A stretch of 64,000 bases of DNA from Diaphorobacter caeni. GTDB lineage: Bacteria; Pseudomonadota; Gammaproteobacteria; Burkholderiales; Burkholderiaceae_C. The notes under the pieces were generated by a model, which was not told the DNA's origin, ran no database searches, and saw only the letters and a program-made list of their open reading frames with translations. This document shows, in pieces, positions 50,417 through 60,151 of the stretch. Within the stretch, counting starts at the first letter, position 1. Every line of letters begins with the position of its first letter. The DNA is taken from the NCBI RefSeq assembly GCF_015354245.1, contig NZ_JADKYZ010000009.1:248001-312000 (forward strand), given 5' to 3'. The translations under genes and the position numbers were made by a program.

Positions 50417-51217
50417 ATGAAATTTCTGATCGTTTTTGCCCATCCGGAGCCTGCATCTTTTAGCGGTGCATTGAAAGACGTTGCGGTTGAAACCTTGAAG
50501 CAACAGGGTCACGAAGTAACTGTCAGCGATTTATACAAAATGGGCTGGCATCCTGACCTCGGGCCAAGTGATTTTGAGGGGGAACGAGCCAATGCCAGCT
50601 ACCTCGACCTTTCACGTGAACAAGAACACGCATTCGCAGCCCAGAGCCATAGCAAGGACGTGATGGCTGAGCAGGCAAAGGTGGCGGCCGCCGATGCCAT
50701 TCTTTTTCATTTTCCTGTGTGGTGGTTCTCCATGCCAGCCATCCTGAAGGGATGGGTCGACCGAGTCTTCAGTCGCGGTTTTGCGTATTCCGCCGGGCGC
50801 AAATACGAATCGGGGCATTTCAAGGGCAAGCGAGCCATGCTGTGTCTCACCACCGGCACCGCATCCACCCTGTACGAACCCAACGGCATTGATGGCGACC
50901 TGCATCACGTACTTTGGCCCATCCACAACGGCATTCTGGCCTACACCGGTTTCACCGTACTCCCGCCATTCGCGGCCTGGATGCCCGCCCGGGTGACAGA
51001 CGATGAACGAAAGGCCTATTTGACGGCTTACCGTGACCGCCTGACAGCCTTTGAAACAACCACACCTCTTTATTTCCATCCGTGGAGCGACTACGACCAC
51101 TCTCAGCGGTTGAAGCCCGGTGTTCTCGCACGCTCAGGTGTGCAATGGAATCCGCGCGCTGAACAAACGTTCGAACAATCAGCGGCAGATTTTGCTGAGC
51201 GCTCTGCTCAAGCATAG
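50417..51217 (+). CDS. NAD(P)H:quinone oxidoreductase, flavodoxin-2 family
   Basis: 266 residues from the ATG at 50417 (AAAGGG upstream). The blocks are MKFLIVFAHPEPASFSGALK, ADAILFHFPVWWFSMPAILK, GWVDRVFSRGFAYS and an MLCLTTGT loop. The family (KefF/MdaB/DT-diaphorase) makes two-electron reductions of quinones with FAD or FMN. First gene of a three-gene set. Confidence 0.87.
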   Translation: MKFLIVFAHPEPASFSGALKDVAVETLKQQGHEVTVSDLYKMGWHPDLGPSDFEGERANASYLDLSREQEHAFAAQSHSKDVMAEQAKVAAADAILFHFPVWWFSMPAILKGWVDRVFSRGFAYSAGRKYESGHFKGKRAMLCLTTGTASTLYEPNGIDGDLHHVLWPIHNGILAYTGFTVLPPFAAWMPARVTDDERKAYLTAYRDRLTAFETTTPLYFHPWSDYDHSQRLKPGVLARSGVQWNPRAEQTFEQSAADFAERSAQA

Positions 51218-51244
51218 TTCCATCATCAAAAGGGGAGCGGCACC

Positions 51245-51712
51245 ATGTCTCAAACACCAGAAAATCTCTTTCGCGTATTGCATCATGTTTGCATCGTCGT
51301 AAAAAACATTGATGCTGCCGTCACCTACTATGAGTCCATCGGTGTAGGCCCATGGGGTCAATTCCCATCATTGGAAATTTTCCGCGATGAGCTCTGCGTT
51401 CCTGACACGGACGCCTTCATGAAGATGAAGTACCGCTATTGCAATCTCGACAACGTTCAACTCCAGCTCTGCGAACCCGGCCCGGGAGGAAGTGCCCAGC
51501 GCGCCTTTCTTGATGCGCACGGCGAAGGAGTCTTCCACCTGGGTTTTACGGTCCCTGACTTGGAGGCAGCGGAACAACAGGCCAAGAAAATCGACCTTGA
51601 GCCTTGGATGCGCGGCCGCACCAAGGATCGCAGCAGCGGATTCACTTATTTCGATACCCGGCCGAAAGGCGCCGGCGTCGTTCTGGAAGTACGGGCCAAC
51701 AAGCTCGTCTAA
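51245..51712 (+). CDS. VOC/glyoxalase-family protein
   Basis: 155 residues. Two beta-alpha-beta-beta-beta modules: LHHVCIVVKNIDAAVTYYES and VFHLGFTVPDLEAAEQQAKK, with metal-type His in LHHV and FHLG and Glu in QLQLCEP and VLEVRAN. The pattern is close to methylmalonyl-CoA epimerase-like VOC proteins. AGGGGAG precedes the ATG. It may be an epimerase, isomerase or dioxygenase-like enzyme for a CoA intermediate. Confidence 0.8.
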   Translation: MSQTPENLFRVLHHVCIVVKNIDAAVTYYESIGVGPWGQFPSLEIFRDELCVPDTDAFMKMKYRYCNLDNVQLQLCEPGPGGSAQRAFLDAHGEGVFHLGFTVPDLEAAEQQAKKIDLEPWMRGRTKDRSSGFTYFDTRPKGAGVVLEVRANKLV

Positions 51713-51748
51713 ACCATTCTGATCGCAACCTTATCCACGGAAAAATTC

Positions 51749-52537
51749 ATGTCCTTTTTGACCATCGAACGCAGCGGCAGCATCGTGACCGCAACCATGA
51801 ACCAGCCCGAGACGCGCAATGCGCTCACTGGCAATTCAGCGGTACGGGAATTCGTGGAACTGTGCGACAGCTTGCGCAAGGATGCCTCGGTCAAGGTACT
51901 CATCATCACCGCCGAGGGGCCGATCTTCAGTTCAGGTGGAAACGTCAAGGACATGAAACGCTTCTTTGACGAAAACCTCACGCCTGACCTGATCCGCGAA
52001 GAGTATCGCCAAGGCATCCAGCAGCTCCCCTTGGCCCTGTATGAACTTGATGTGCCCATCATCTGCGCCGTCAACGGCCCTGCCATCGGCGCCGGTCTGG
52101 ATCTGACGTGCATGTGCGATATCCGCATTGCGAGCGAGGCGGCGACCTTCGCCGAGAGTTTCGTGCGCGTGGGCATCGTTCCAGGTGATGGCGGAGCCTG
52201 GCTGCTGCCGCGTGCGGTAGGCATGGCCAAAGCCTCCGAAATGGCATTCACGGGTGAAGCCATCAGCGCTCAGGATGCACTGGCTTGCGGCCTGGTAAGC
52301 CGTGTTGTGCCCGCAGATCAGCTGTTGCCTACCGCGCGGACGTTGGCCCAGAAGATCGCCGCAAACCCCGGCGCTGTTATGCGCATGACCAAGCGCCTGC
52401 TGCGGGAAGGAGAGCGCTCCACCCTCTCGTCACTGCTTGAACTCTCTGCGGGCTATCAAGCCATCGCACACAAGACGGCAGATCACCGCGAAGCGGTATC
52501 TGCCTTTGCAGAAAAGCGGACACCTCAATTTCAATAG
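51749..52537 (+). CDS. Enoyl-CoA hydratase/isomerase
   Basis: 262 residues. Crotonase blocks: SGGNVKDMKRFFDE (oxyanion loop start), CAVNGPAIGAGLDLTCMCDI and IVPGDGGAWLLPRAVG with acidic active-site positions. It would hydrate the enoyl-CoA produced by the island's acyl-CoA dehydrogenase. Last gene before the right IS. Confidence 0.9.
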   Translation: MSFLTIERSGSIVTATMNQPETRNALTGNSAVREFVELCDSLRKDASVKVLIITAEGPIFSSGGNVKDMKRFFDENLTPDLIREEYRQGIQQLPLALYELDVPIICAVNGPAIGAGLDLTCMCDIRIASEAATFAESFVRVGIVPGDGGAWLLPRAVGMAKASEMAFTGEAISAQDALACGLVSRVVPADQLLPTARTLAQKIAANPGAVMRMTKRLLREGERSTLSSLLELSAGYQAIAHKTADHREAVSAFAEKRTPQFQ

Positions 52538-53206
52538 GCTGGCCTGCTGAATCAGCGAGCAGCGCGTGACGGGCTCCGACCCCCATGACCTCGGGACTCT
52601 CCAGCCTGTGCAAAATGCGACTGGCGGAACGGCGGAGCGACAAATTACCATGGCGTTGCTCCTGGTACCGTGACATGCAGCCCTTCCGCTGGGTATGCCA
52701 CCCCACTTGACGCGGTACTCAACTCTGACGAGCAGACCTTGAAGGTAGTGCCACTAGGTAACAGCGTGTAGTTGAAGACTGAAGCTTGAATCGACCAGCC
52801 CTTCCTAGATCGCTGCTTGCCTTAGTTCAATGGCTGCACTGAACATCAGCAGTCATTGGTCGTTCTGTCTTGACCGACTGCAACCAGCCTGAAGCCAAAT
52901 TTGGTTTCCCAAATCGACTTTGCAGCGATTGTCGACCTCGGACCGATGCTGCCCACAGGCTGTAGTGGACGGACACCAGTTGTTGAACGCTGCTTACGCT
53001 GAGAAGCCACGTCACCCTTGACTAGAGTCCATACTTCTACCAGACGAACTCCCTGCGTCCCCTCGCTACCTCTTGGCCATCCACTACCCGTTGCTGATTT
53101 GGCATGCTATTGGTGGCGCAGCGGCGCTCAACCTGTAGGGCGTACAGGGTTCAAGATTCTGGTCGAGCGTTATTTTTCGGGAAGAAACGACTTGGTAACC
53201 CTATGC
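52538..53206. other. 670-base stretch without a recognisable gene
   Basis: No open frame has both start signals and coding-like composition. Short frames on either strand look random. It may hold remnants of older insertions, but nothing is recognised. Confidence 0.55.
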
Positions 53207-54240
53207 GGCTCTGTTGCATAACTCCATCTGAGGTCAAGCTTCCCCCAACCCCAAACGTAGCTATGCCACAGCCACTGTTTGGGGTGTGCCCAGCTCGGTA
53301 AAGCGATTGAGGATGGATGCGCGAATGTTGAGTTCGGCCACTTGTCGCTCAAACGTGCGAGCCATTACCTTCTCACCCAATCGTTTGAAGCAATTCATTT
53401 TCGTCTCCACCAAAGACCTGCGGTGGTAGCCGCTCCAGCGTTTCCAGATATAACGGCCGAACCGCCGTCATGCATTGACGGCCTCATTGCGATGCGCGAA
53501 CACCAACCCTTTGCGTAGCTTTGCGCTCTTGCGTGGCGGGATGATGGGGGGTGGTTTGGCGCTGATGACAAGCCTCGTACACATCCTGCGTGTCATACGC
53601 TCCATCACCTGTGAAGCTGACAACCGCTTCATCGTTTGGCATTTGGGCCAGTAGTTCGGCAGCCACTGGTGGGTCGCCCACTTCGTTGGTGGTCACGACA
53701 ATGGCACGAATCTGCAGCGTCTGTGCATCTATACCCAGGTGCACCTTGCGCCACTGTCAGCGACGCTCTGCGCCGTGCTTCTTGGTTTTCCACTCACCTT
53801 CGCCCAAAAATTTGATGCCCGTAGAGTCAGCAAGCAAGTGCAGTCCGTTGCGGCTTGGACGATAACGCACCTGAACATTCAAACCCTTTTGTCTGCGACA
53901 CACCGTGCTGTAGTCAGGCGCTGACCAGAGCAGGCCAGCCATTCTCAGCAGCGACTGAATCAAGCCCAAGGCCTGGCGCAAAGGCAAGCTGAACAGGCAT
54001 TTGACGGTCAGGCAAAACTGGATGGCAGCATCCGAAAATATCTTGTTACGGCCAGGCTTGCCGTCTGGAACGGCCTGCCATTGCATGTCCTTGTCCAGCC
54101 AGATGGTCAAATCACCCCGGACCTTCAATGCTGCGTTGTACGCCTTCCAATTTGTAGTGCGGTAGCGCCGCTTGCCCCAGCTCGATTCACTCATGCGGTA
54201 AGACTACCGCAGATGACTGGTTGAGTTGTGCAACAACGCC
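53207..54240 (-). mobile_element. IS5-family (IS903-type) insertion sequence, right copy
   Basis: 1034 bases, same orientation and nearly the same sequence as the left copy. Terminal inverted repeats are GGCTCTGTTGCATAACTC and the complement of GAGTTGTGCAACAACGCC, 15 of 18 matching. Flanking 9-mers ACCCTATGC and ACAAACCCT show no duplication. Confidence 0.85.
53261..54194 (-). pseudogene. IS5-family DDE transposase, broken by a stop and a frameshift
   Basis: It reads from 54194 as the left copy does, but a CAA to TGA change at about 53759-53761 stops it after KKHGAERR. A run of six G at about 53546-53551 then shifts the frame after EACHQRQTTP. The lesions differ from those of the left copy, so the two decayed independently after duplication or arrival. 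Confidence 0.85.
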
Positions 54241-54249
54241 ACAAACCCT

Positions 54250-54408
54250 TCACGCATCCGCGCATTCGACGCGTCGCGAGCCAAGACCGTCTGACTGTCG
54301 CCAAGCCCATAGCCCCAGCCCGGCCGACTCAACTGCCATGGCTGAGCCGGTCAACGGAATCATCGAGAGGGCAGTCATGAATGCTCGTCGCGCAGGCTCT
54401 TGGGTCAT
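54250..54408 (-). pseudogene. 5' remnant of a secreted-protein gene cut near the right IS
   Basis: From the ATG at 54408: MTQEPARRAFMTALSMIPLT and then a signal-peptide-like cleavage region (GSAMAVESAG). The following residues look out of frame and stop at 54250, 10 bases before the IS. It is probably the 5' end of an exported protein gene whose body was lost at this boundary. It lies directly downstream of the exported hydrolase gene, in the same direction. Confidence 0.45.
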
Positions 54409-54440
54409 GGCAGTTTCTTTCGAACATTCGAGCGTTTGAT

Positions 54441-55538
54441 TCACAAATATTTGCCGTAAAACGGCGCTAACTTGGCAACGGCAGCCTCCACGTATTTCGG
54501 CACCCAGTAGGTTTCGATATGCGTAGCTCCGTCGATCAGGAACAGTTCCTTGTTCTTCGCACCTGTCGCCTTGGCAAGCGCGTCTTCGCTCATGTAGAGG
54601 CTGTCCGCCTTGCTGCCGGCAATCATCAGCAGGGGTTGCTCGATCAGCTCGATCTGGTCCATGGCGTCCCAGCGCATCAGGTCCAGCAGGCTGCTGGTGG
54701 TGTACTTGAAGGTCGAGCCCGGATGGGCGTGTGTGCGCCAGTAGTATTCATAGCCTTCGCGATACAAATCGTAGGGCAGCGCGGCGATCTGCGCGTCTGT
54801 CAGATCGGCGTTCCCCGAATACAGCACCGTGCCGTCAATTGCCTGCTGGGCGCGCGCATCAGAGGCTTGCTTCAAGCGCTGTTGGACCGTGTCGAGTTGC
54901 GAGTCCACATAGCCGTTGCGACGGACGCGACCGGTATTGAACATGCTGAGCGTAGCGACTGATTTGAAACGCTTGTCGGTCTTAGCTGCAGCCAGCGAAT
55001 AACCGCCGCCGCCACAGATGCCGAGCAGGCCCAGACGCTCAGCATCCACGCCCTCGTAGCGGCTGATGAAATCCGCCATGCCGAGGATGTCCTCGATGCG
55101 ATTGGCGGGCTTAACCACTGAGCGTGGCAAGCCACCACTACCGCCCTGATAGGCTGCGTCAGCAGTGATCGCCACAAAGCCTTGTTCTGCCAGACGCTGT
55201 GCGTACAGCCCGGCTGCCTGCTCCTTCACGTCACCATTGGGGTGCGCGATGACGACGGCGGGGTAGTTTTTCTTCTTCAGGTCAAAATTGGCCGGCGTGT
55301 AGACGTTGGCAACGATGTTCAGGTCATTGAGCTTGTAGGTCACGGGATGGATATTGACCTTGCCCGGCACGTTGGCAGTGATGGCATCGTCATAAACCAA
55401 AGTGAACGGATTTTTCCTGTAATCTGCTGCGTGAGCGGGCTGAATCATGGCGGTCACTCCAAGCGTTGCTGCGGAGATGGCGAGCGCGGACGCTCCGAGG
55501 AACTCGCGCCGTGGATGACTGATGGTGTCGTGTGTCAT
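54441..55538 (-). CDS. Tat-exported alpha/beta hydrolase (dienelactone-hydrolase-like)
   Basis: 365 residues. The N-terminus carries a Tat motif SHPRREFLGASALAISAATL and cleavage near AHA-A. The nucleophile elbow reads GLLGICGGGGYS, so Cys takes the place of Ser, as in dienelactone-hydrolase and YcjY-type relatives. A His is present in DGATHIETYW. Substrate unknown; it acts in the periplasm. Confidence 0.82.
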   Translation of the reverse strand: MTHDTISHPRREFLGASALAISAATLGVTAMIQPAHAADYRKNPFTLVYDDAITANVPGKVNIHPVTYKLNDLNIVANVYTPANFDLKKKNYPAVVIAHPNGDVKEQAAGLYAQRLAEQGFVAITADAAYQGGSGGLPRSVVKPANRIEDILGMADFISRYEGVDAERLGLLGICGGGGYSLAAAKTDKRFKSVATLSMFNTGRVRRNGYVDSQLDTVQQRLKQASDARAQQAIDGTVLYSGNADLTDAQIAALPYDLYREGYEYYWRTHAHPGSTFKYTTSSLLDLMRWDAMDQIELIEQPLLMIAGSKADSLYMSEDALAKATGAKNKELFLIDGATHIETYWVPKYVEAAVAKLAPFYGKYL

Positions 55539-55616
55539 AGGGACTTCTTTCTATGGGAGCGCCCTGCCGCACGATTGCGTGCCAGATAGCGTTTGGAGAA
55601 AGCATTGGGTAAAGGG

Positions 55617-56702
55617 TCAATCGAGCTGCTTCTCGGCAAGAAGCGTGGACACCAGTTCGACGATCTGCACGTTGTTCAGGTCGGACATCAGGAAATGCGT
55701 GTTCCCCCGGATGCCCGCTTCTGGCAGATGCACAAGTCGGGCGTCGCCGCCATGCCGGTTGATGGCATCCACCCAGAGCCGCGCCATCGCCAGCCGCACC
55801 CGCCAGTTGTCTTGGCCGCGCTCTGTTGTGAGCTCGGTCGGAAAGTTATCGCCGTAGTAGATGACGATGGGGATGCGGGTGAGCTTCTGGAAATCGGCCA
55901 GCGGCACTGACTCTGGAGCCAAGCTGCCCGCCGCACTGGGCATGGCGGGTGGCATCTCGCCTGACGGGAAGATGAAGCCGCTGCCCGGCTCAAACGCGAC
56001 GATGGCCTTGACGTTGGCACTCTTGATCGCGGCCAGCCAGCCGGGTCCGCCGCCTTGCGAATGGGTGAAAAGAATGGCGGGGCCGGTTCTGGCAAACAGC
56101 GCGGCCATGGCATCGGAAATCACTCCCGCGTCATAAGGCCCGGTGTTGGGCGTGATGGAGCGGAAGAACTGCTCCAGCGTCTCGGGCTTGCGGTCGAACT
56201 GCAGGTTGTCAAAGTAGTTCGGCCATTTGCCAAGACGGAATTGGTCGAAGAAGAGCTGATCATTGGGAGCAGGCTCAGTCGATGCAGCGACGGTGCTGTT
56301 GCCCGCGCGACCACGTCGCGGCTGGTCAACCAGATAGACCGGAAAACCGCGGCGCAGGAACAGGGTCTGAAAGCCCTCGCGGCCGTCCGATGTGGTTTCC
56401 CAACTGCGCGCCGATTGAAAGGCGCCGTGCAGCATCACGATGGGCAGCGGTCTGGGGTGCTGCGGCACCTGATAGAAGGCGTAGAGGTGATCGCCATGAA
56501 AGCTCTGCCCCGCAGCACTCGGGTTATTGTTGTCGTAGGTGCCGGGGGATTTCAACACTGTTCCACCCACGCTGAAACTGCCCTGCTTCTGGATCACGAG
56601 CGGCGCGGTAGCCTTGTCCACGCTGCTGCGCGGTGTTGTGCAGCCTGTCAGCGCGGCAGCGATCGCCAGCGCAGCGACCAATGGTGTTCGCGTGATGTTC
56701 AT
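55617..56702 (-). CDS. Lipoprotein alpha/beta hydrolase
   Basis: 361 residues from the ATG at 56702 (AAAGG upstream; a TTG at 56708 is the alternative). Lipobox LTGC at residues about 18-21. Nucleophile elbow ILFTHSQGGGPGW, oxyanion text VMLHGAFQSARSWE, and a late GNTHFLM His. Membrane-anchored esterase-like enzyme of unknown substrate. It is the second of three exported products in this operon. Confidence 0.82.
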   Translation of the reverse strand: MNITRTPLVAALAIAAALTGCTTPRSSVDKATAPLVIQKQGSFSVGGTVLKSPGTYDNNNPSAAGQSFHGDHLYAFYQVPQHPRPLPIVMLHGAFQSARSWETTSDGREGFQTLFLRRGFPVYLVDQPRRGRAGNSTVAASTEPAPNDQLFFDQFRLGKWPNYFDNLQFDRKPETLEQFFRSITPNTGPYDAGVISDAMAALFARTGPAILFTHSQGGGPGWLAAIKSANVKAIVAFEPGSGFIFPSGEMPPAMPSAAGSLAPESVPLADFQKLTRIPIVIYYGDNFPTELTTERGQDNWRVRLAMARLWVDAINRHGGDARLVHLPEAGIRGNTHFLMSDLNNVQIVELVSTLLAEKQLD

Positions 56703-56704
56703 GC

Positions 56705-57898
56705 TCAACCTTTCGATGCCGCGAGGGCTTGCTGGAGTGCATCGTTCGCGCGAGCCGCTGCTTCGCAGCCCACGGCGTCGGTCAGCGCCTCGATCAACTG
56801 CTGCAATTGCGCAGCACTGAGACCCACACGCAGACTGGCACGCATGTGCGAGCGCAATTGCGCCTCGGCACCTATCGTTGCTGCAAGCGCACCCACGGTG
56901 GCCAACTCGCGGCTCTGCCAGTCGAGGTTGTCGCGCTCGAAGATGTCGCCGAACAGGTGGGTCTGCAGAAACTGGTTGATGACCGGCGCAAACTCGAACA
57001 CCGAGCCCTGCACCGGCCCACCAGAGATTTCTGTTTGATTGGCTGTGCCGGTTACTGCCAACTCACGTCCGGTGACAACAGCGCGGCTGGGTTCCACGCC
57101 TTGTGCGTCCTGAATACCCCGCTGCTGGCGCGCCTGCACCACCTTCATCAACTCGCCCAAGGCGTTGAGACTGCGCGGAAAGCCAGCATAGGCATAGAGC
57201 TGCACCAGCACCTCTTTGGCCTCAGCCACCGTCAGGCCGGCATCCAACCCCTGATTCAAGGCAGCATGGAGCCTTGGCATATCACTGGCCGCCATGAAAG
57301 CACCGATCAATGGAATGGCGCGCTGCTTGGCGGACAGTGTTTCGGACGTGAGGCCGATTCGAATAGAGGTCCGCGATCTGTCGCTGACATGGGCGTCGAT
57401 GTCACTGCTGACCAGTGCGTCCAAATAGTCCTGGTCAGTGACCTTCTCCTGCCATGTGACGGAGACGCCTCTTTCCTTTTCTGCCACGGCCACATGAGTC
57501 ATCGAGCCACTGGGGCCGGCACCATGCCAGTGCAGCACATTGGCGGGGATGGTGACCACATCACCAGTGCGGATGGCCTGCGCAATGTGGCCTTGCTGCT
57601 GAACCAGACCGAGTCCCTCAATGACGATCAGCGTCTGACCGAGCGGATGGGCGTGCCATGCGGTTCTGGCGCGCGCGTCGAAGCTCACCGTGGCACCACC
57701 GAGCGTGCCCGGCGGCATTGCGTGGAACGGCGAGCTGATGCGTGCCGTGCCGGTAAAGGTTTCAGCCGAACCCGTGACAACTGGCTGCGCAGACCCCGGA
57801 CGCACTGCCACGATGGGGTCGAGCGCGGTGACACTGGAAGACTGTGCGTCGGCAGCCATCGCTGCGCCAGTCAGTGCAATACAAAGCAATGATTTCAC
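56705..57898 (-). CDS. Exported cupin-carboxymuconolactone decarboxylase fusion
   Basis: 397 residues. Signal peptide KSLLCIALTGAAMAADAQS. Cupin domain at about 60-150 (ARTAWHAHPLGQTLIVIEGL, VVTIPANVLHWHGAG, with metal-type His). Then two CMD-like regions (LVQLYAYAGFPRSLNALGEL and ELATVGALAATIGAEAQLRS). Such fusions occur in gene groups with oxidoreductases and hydrolases. The periplasmic location is unusual for CMD-type enzymes. It ends 3 bases before the lipoprotein gene. Confidence 0.82.
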   Translation of the reverse strand: MKSLLCIALTGAAMAADAQSSSVTALDPIVAVRPGSAQPVVTGSAETFTGTARISSPFHAMPPGTLGGATVSFDARARTAWHAHPLGQTLIVIEGLGLVQQQGHIAQAIRTGDVVTIPANVLHWHGAGPSGSMTHVAVAEKERGVSVTWQEKVTDQDYLDALVSSDIDAHVSDRSRTSIRIGLTSETLSAKQRAIPLIGAFMAASDMPRLHAALNQGLDAGLTVAEAKEVLVQLYAYAGFPRSLNALGELMKVVQARQQRGIQDAQGVEPSRAVVTGRELAVTGTANQTEISGGPVQGSVFEFAPVINQFLQTHLFGDIFERDNLDWQSRELATVGALAATIGAEAQLRSHMRASLRVGLSAAQLQQLIEALTDAVGCEAAARANDALQQALAASKG

Positions 57899-57959
57899 AA
57901 GATGGCCTCATGTGGTTAGCGCCCCTCATCGTGGACGTTGGGGAACACGCTGAGCTGTC

Positions 57960-58835
<876 letters not shown>

Positions 58836-58947
58836 TCAGTTCGTTGGGATGAACTTTAGGCAATGCACTGGCATCTGAATAGCTTCAAATCGGTTGTTTA
58901 ATTGTCATCTATAAGATGATAATAAGTTGACCAGAAAATCCTTCATC

Positions 58948-59946
58948 ATGGCCATCAACGAGCTGCGCTCCATCACCACCTTCATCAAGGCCGCCGAACT
59001 GGGCAGCCTGCGCAAAGCCGCCCAGGCGCTCGACATCAGCCCCCAGGCAGCGAGCAAGGCGCTGGCTCAACTGGAGGAGCATCTGAACGCGCGCCTGTTC
59101 CATCGCACCACGCGCGTGATGTCATTGACGGATGCCGGACAGCGATTGTTCGAGGACGTTCAGCCATCGGTGCTCGGGATGCAACGCGCGCTCGACACCG
59201 CAAGATCGACCAAGGACGAATTCGCGGGCCCCCTGCGCATCGTGGGTCCGCGCACCACGTTTCAACCCATCCTCTGGCGGCTGATCGAAGAGTTCTGCGA
59301 CCAGCACCCAAGGATTCAGCCCGACGTTGTGCTGGACGACCGCATCGGCAACTGGGTGGAGGACCGCGTGGACGTAGGGTTCCGGCTCGGGCCATTGCCC
59401 CACGAAGGCGTCATTGCACGCAAGCTGTTTCCTGTGCAATTACCGATCTGCGGCGCACCTTCGTACTTCCAGCGATACGGTGTGCCTGACTCCTTGGCTG
59501 ACCTCGCCTCCCACCGCTGCATTGCCTACCGCCACCCCAGCACGGGAAAGGTCCTGCCTTGGCGCGTGAAGATCGGCGATATACCAGCCGATCAGCCCGT
59601 CGTGCCCACGATCTGCAGCAACGACGAGCTGTTCGAACTGCAAGCGGTTCTGGCCGGCAAAGTACTCGGACAGATCGCAGGCGTGACCGCGGCAGCGTAC
59701 ATCCGCTCGGGCCAACTGATCCCGATCCTCGTGGACCACATGCCCAACTATGCGAACTATTTCGTCTACTTCGGCAGCCGATCTTCCCAACCTGCGCGCG
59801 CACGCGCATTCATCGACTTGGCCGTTCAGCGACTCGGAGACCACTCGGAGTACGTACTGTCGGAGAGCGAATTGCGCGGCACCAAGCGGAAAACACACGC
59901 GGGAAAGAAAGCGGCAAAGTCAACCGGCGGTCAACGGCCTGCATAA
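58948..59946 (+). CDS. LysR-family transcriptional regulator
   Basis: 332 residues from the ATG at 58948; a TTG at 58927 is the alternative start. wHTH: LRSITTFIKAAELGSLRKAA, SPQAASKALAQLEEHL. The effector domain opens with GPLRIVGPRTTFQPILWRLI. It is of the DsdC/PgrR-like branch and ends in a basic tail. Divergent from the aldo/keto reductase operon, which it probably controls. Confidence 0.88.
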   Translation: MAINELRSITTFIKAAELGSLRKAAQALDISPQAASKALAQLEEHLNARLFHRTTRVMSLTDAGQRLFEDVQPSVLGMQRALDTARSTKDEFAGPLRIVGPRTTFQPILWRLIEEFCDQHPRIQPDVVLDDRIGNWVEDRVDVGFRLGPLPHEGVIARKLFPVQLPICGAPSYFQRYGVPDSLADLASHRCIAYRHPSTGKVLPWRVKIGDIPADQPVVPTICSNDELFELQAVLAGKVLGQIAGVTAAAYIRSGQLIPILVDHMPNYANYFVYFGSRSSQPARARAFIDLAVQRLGDHSEYVLSESELRGTKRKTHAGKKAAKSTGGQRPA

Positions 59947-60151
59947 ATCCATTTGCGATACAAGCCGCATCCCTGAGGATTGAAGGAGCCGAAAGGTGAG
60001 TGCATGCGATGGCGAGCAGAACATGGTCGCGGAAACCTGGCTGATTTTCCACTGTCAGCCGGTGGTCGCGGCGCGCACGGGCACAAAAAGGCGGAGCGCT
60101 TGTGCAATCGCGCCAGTTCTCGAAGCCCGCCCACTACGGACGACACGGCAC

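Noticed and set aside
52538-53206. Small open frames between the enoyl-CoA hydratase gene and the right IS
   Set aside because: No start signals, no recognisable protein text, no agreement in frame length; treated as non-coding.
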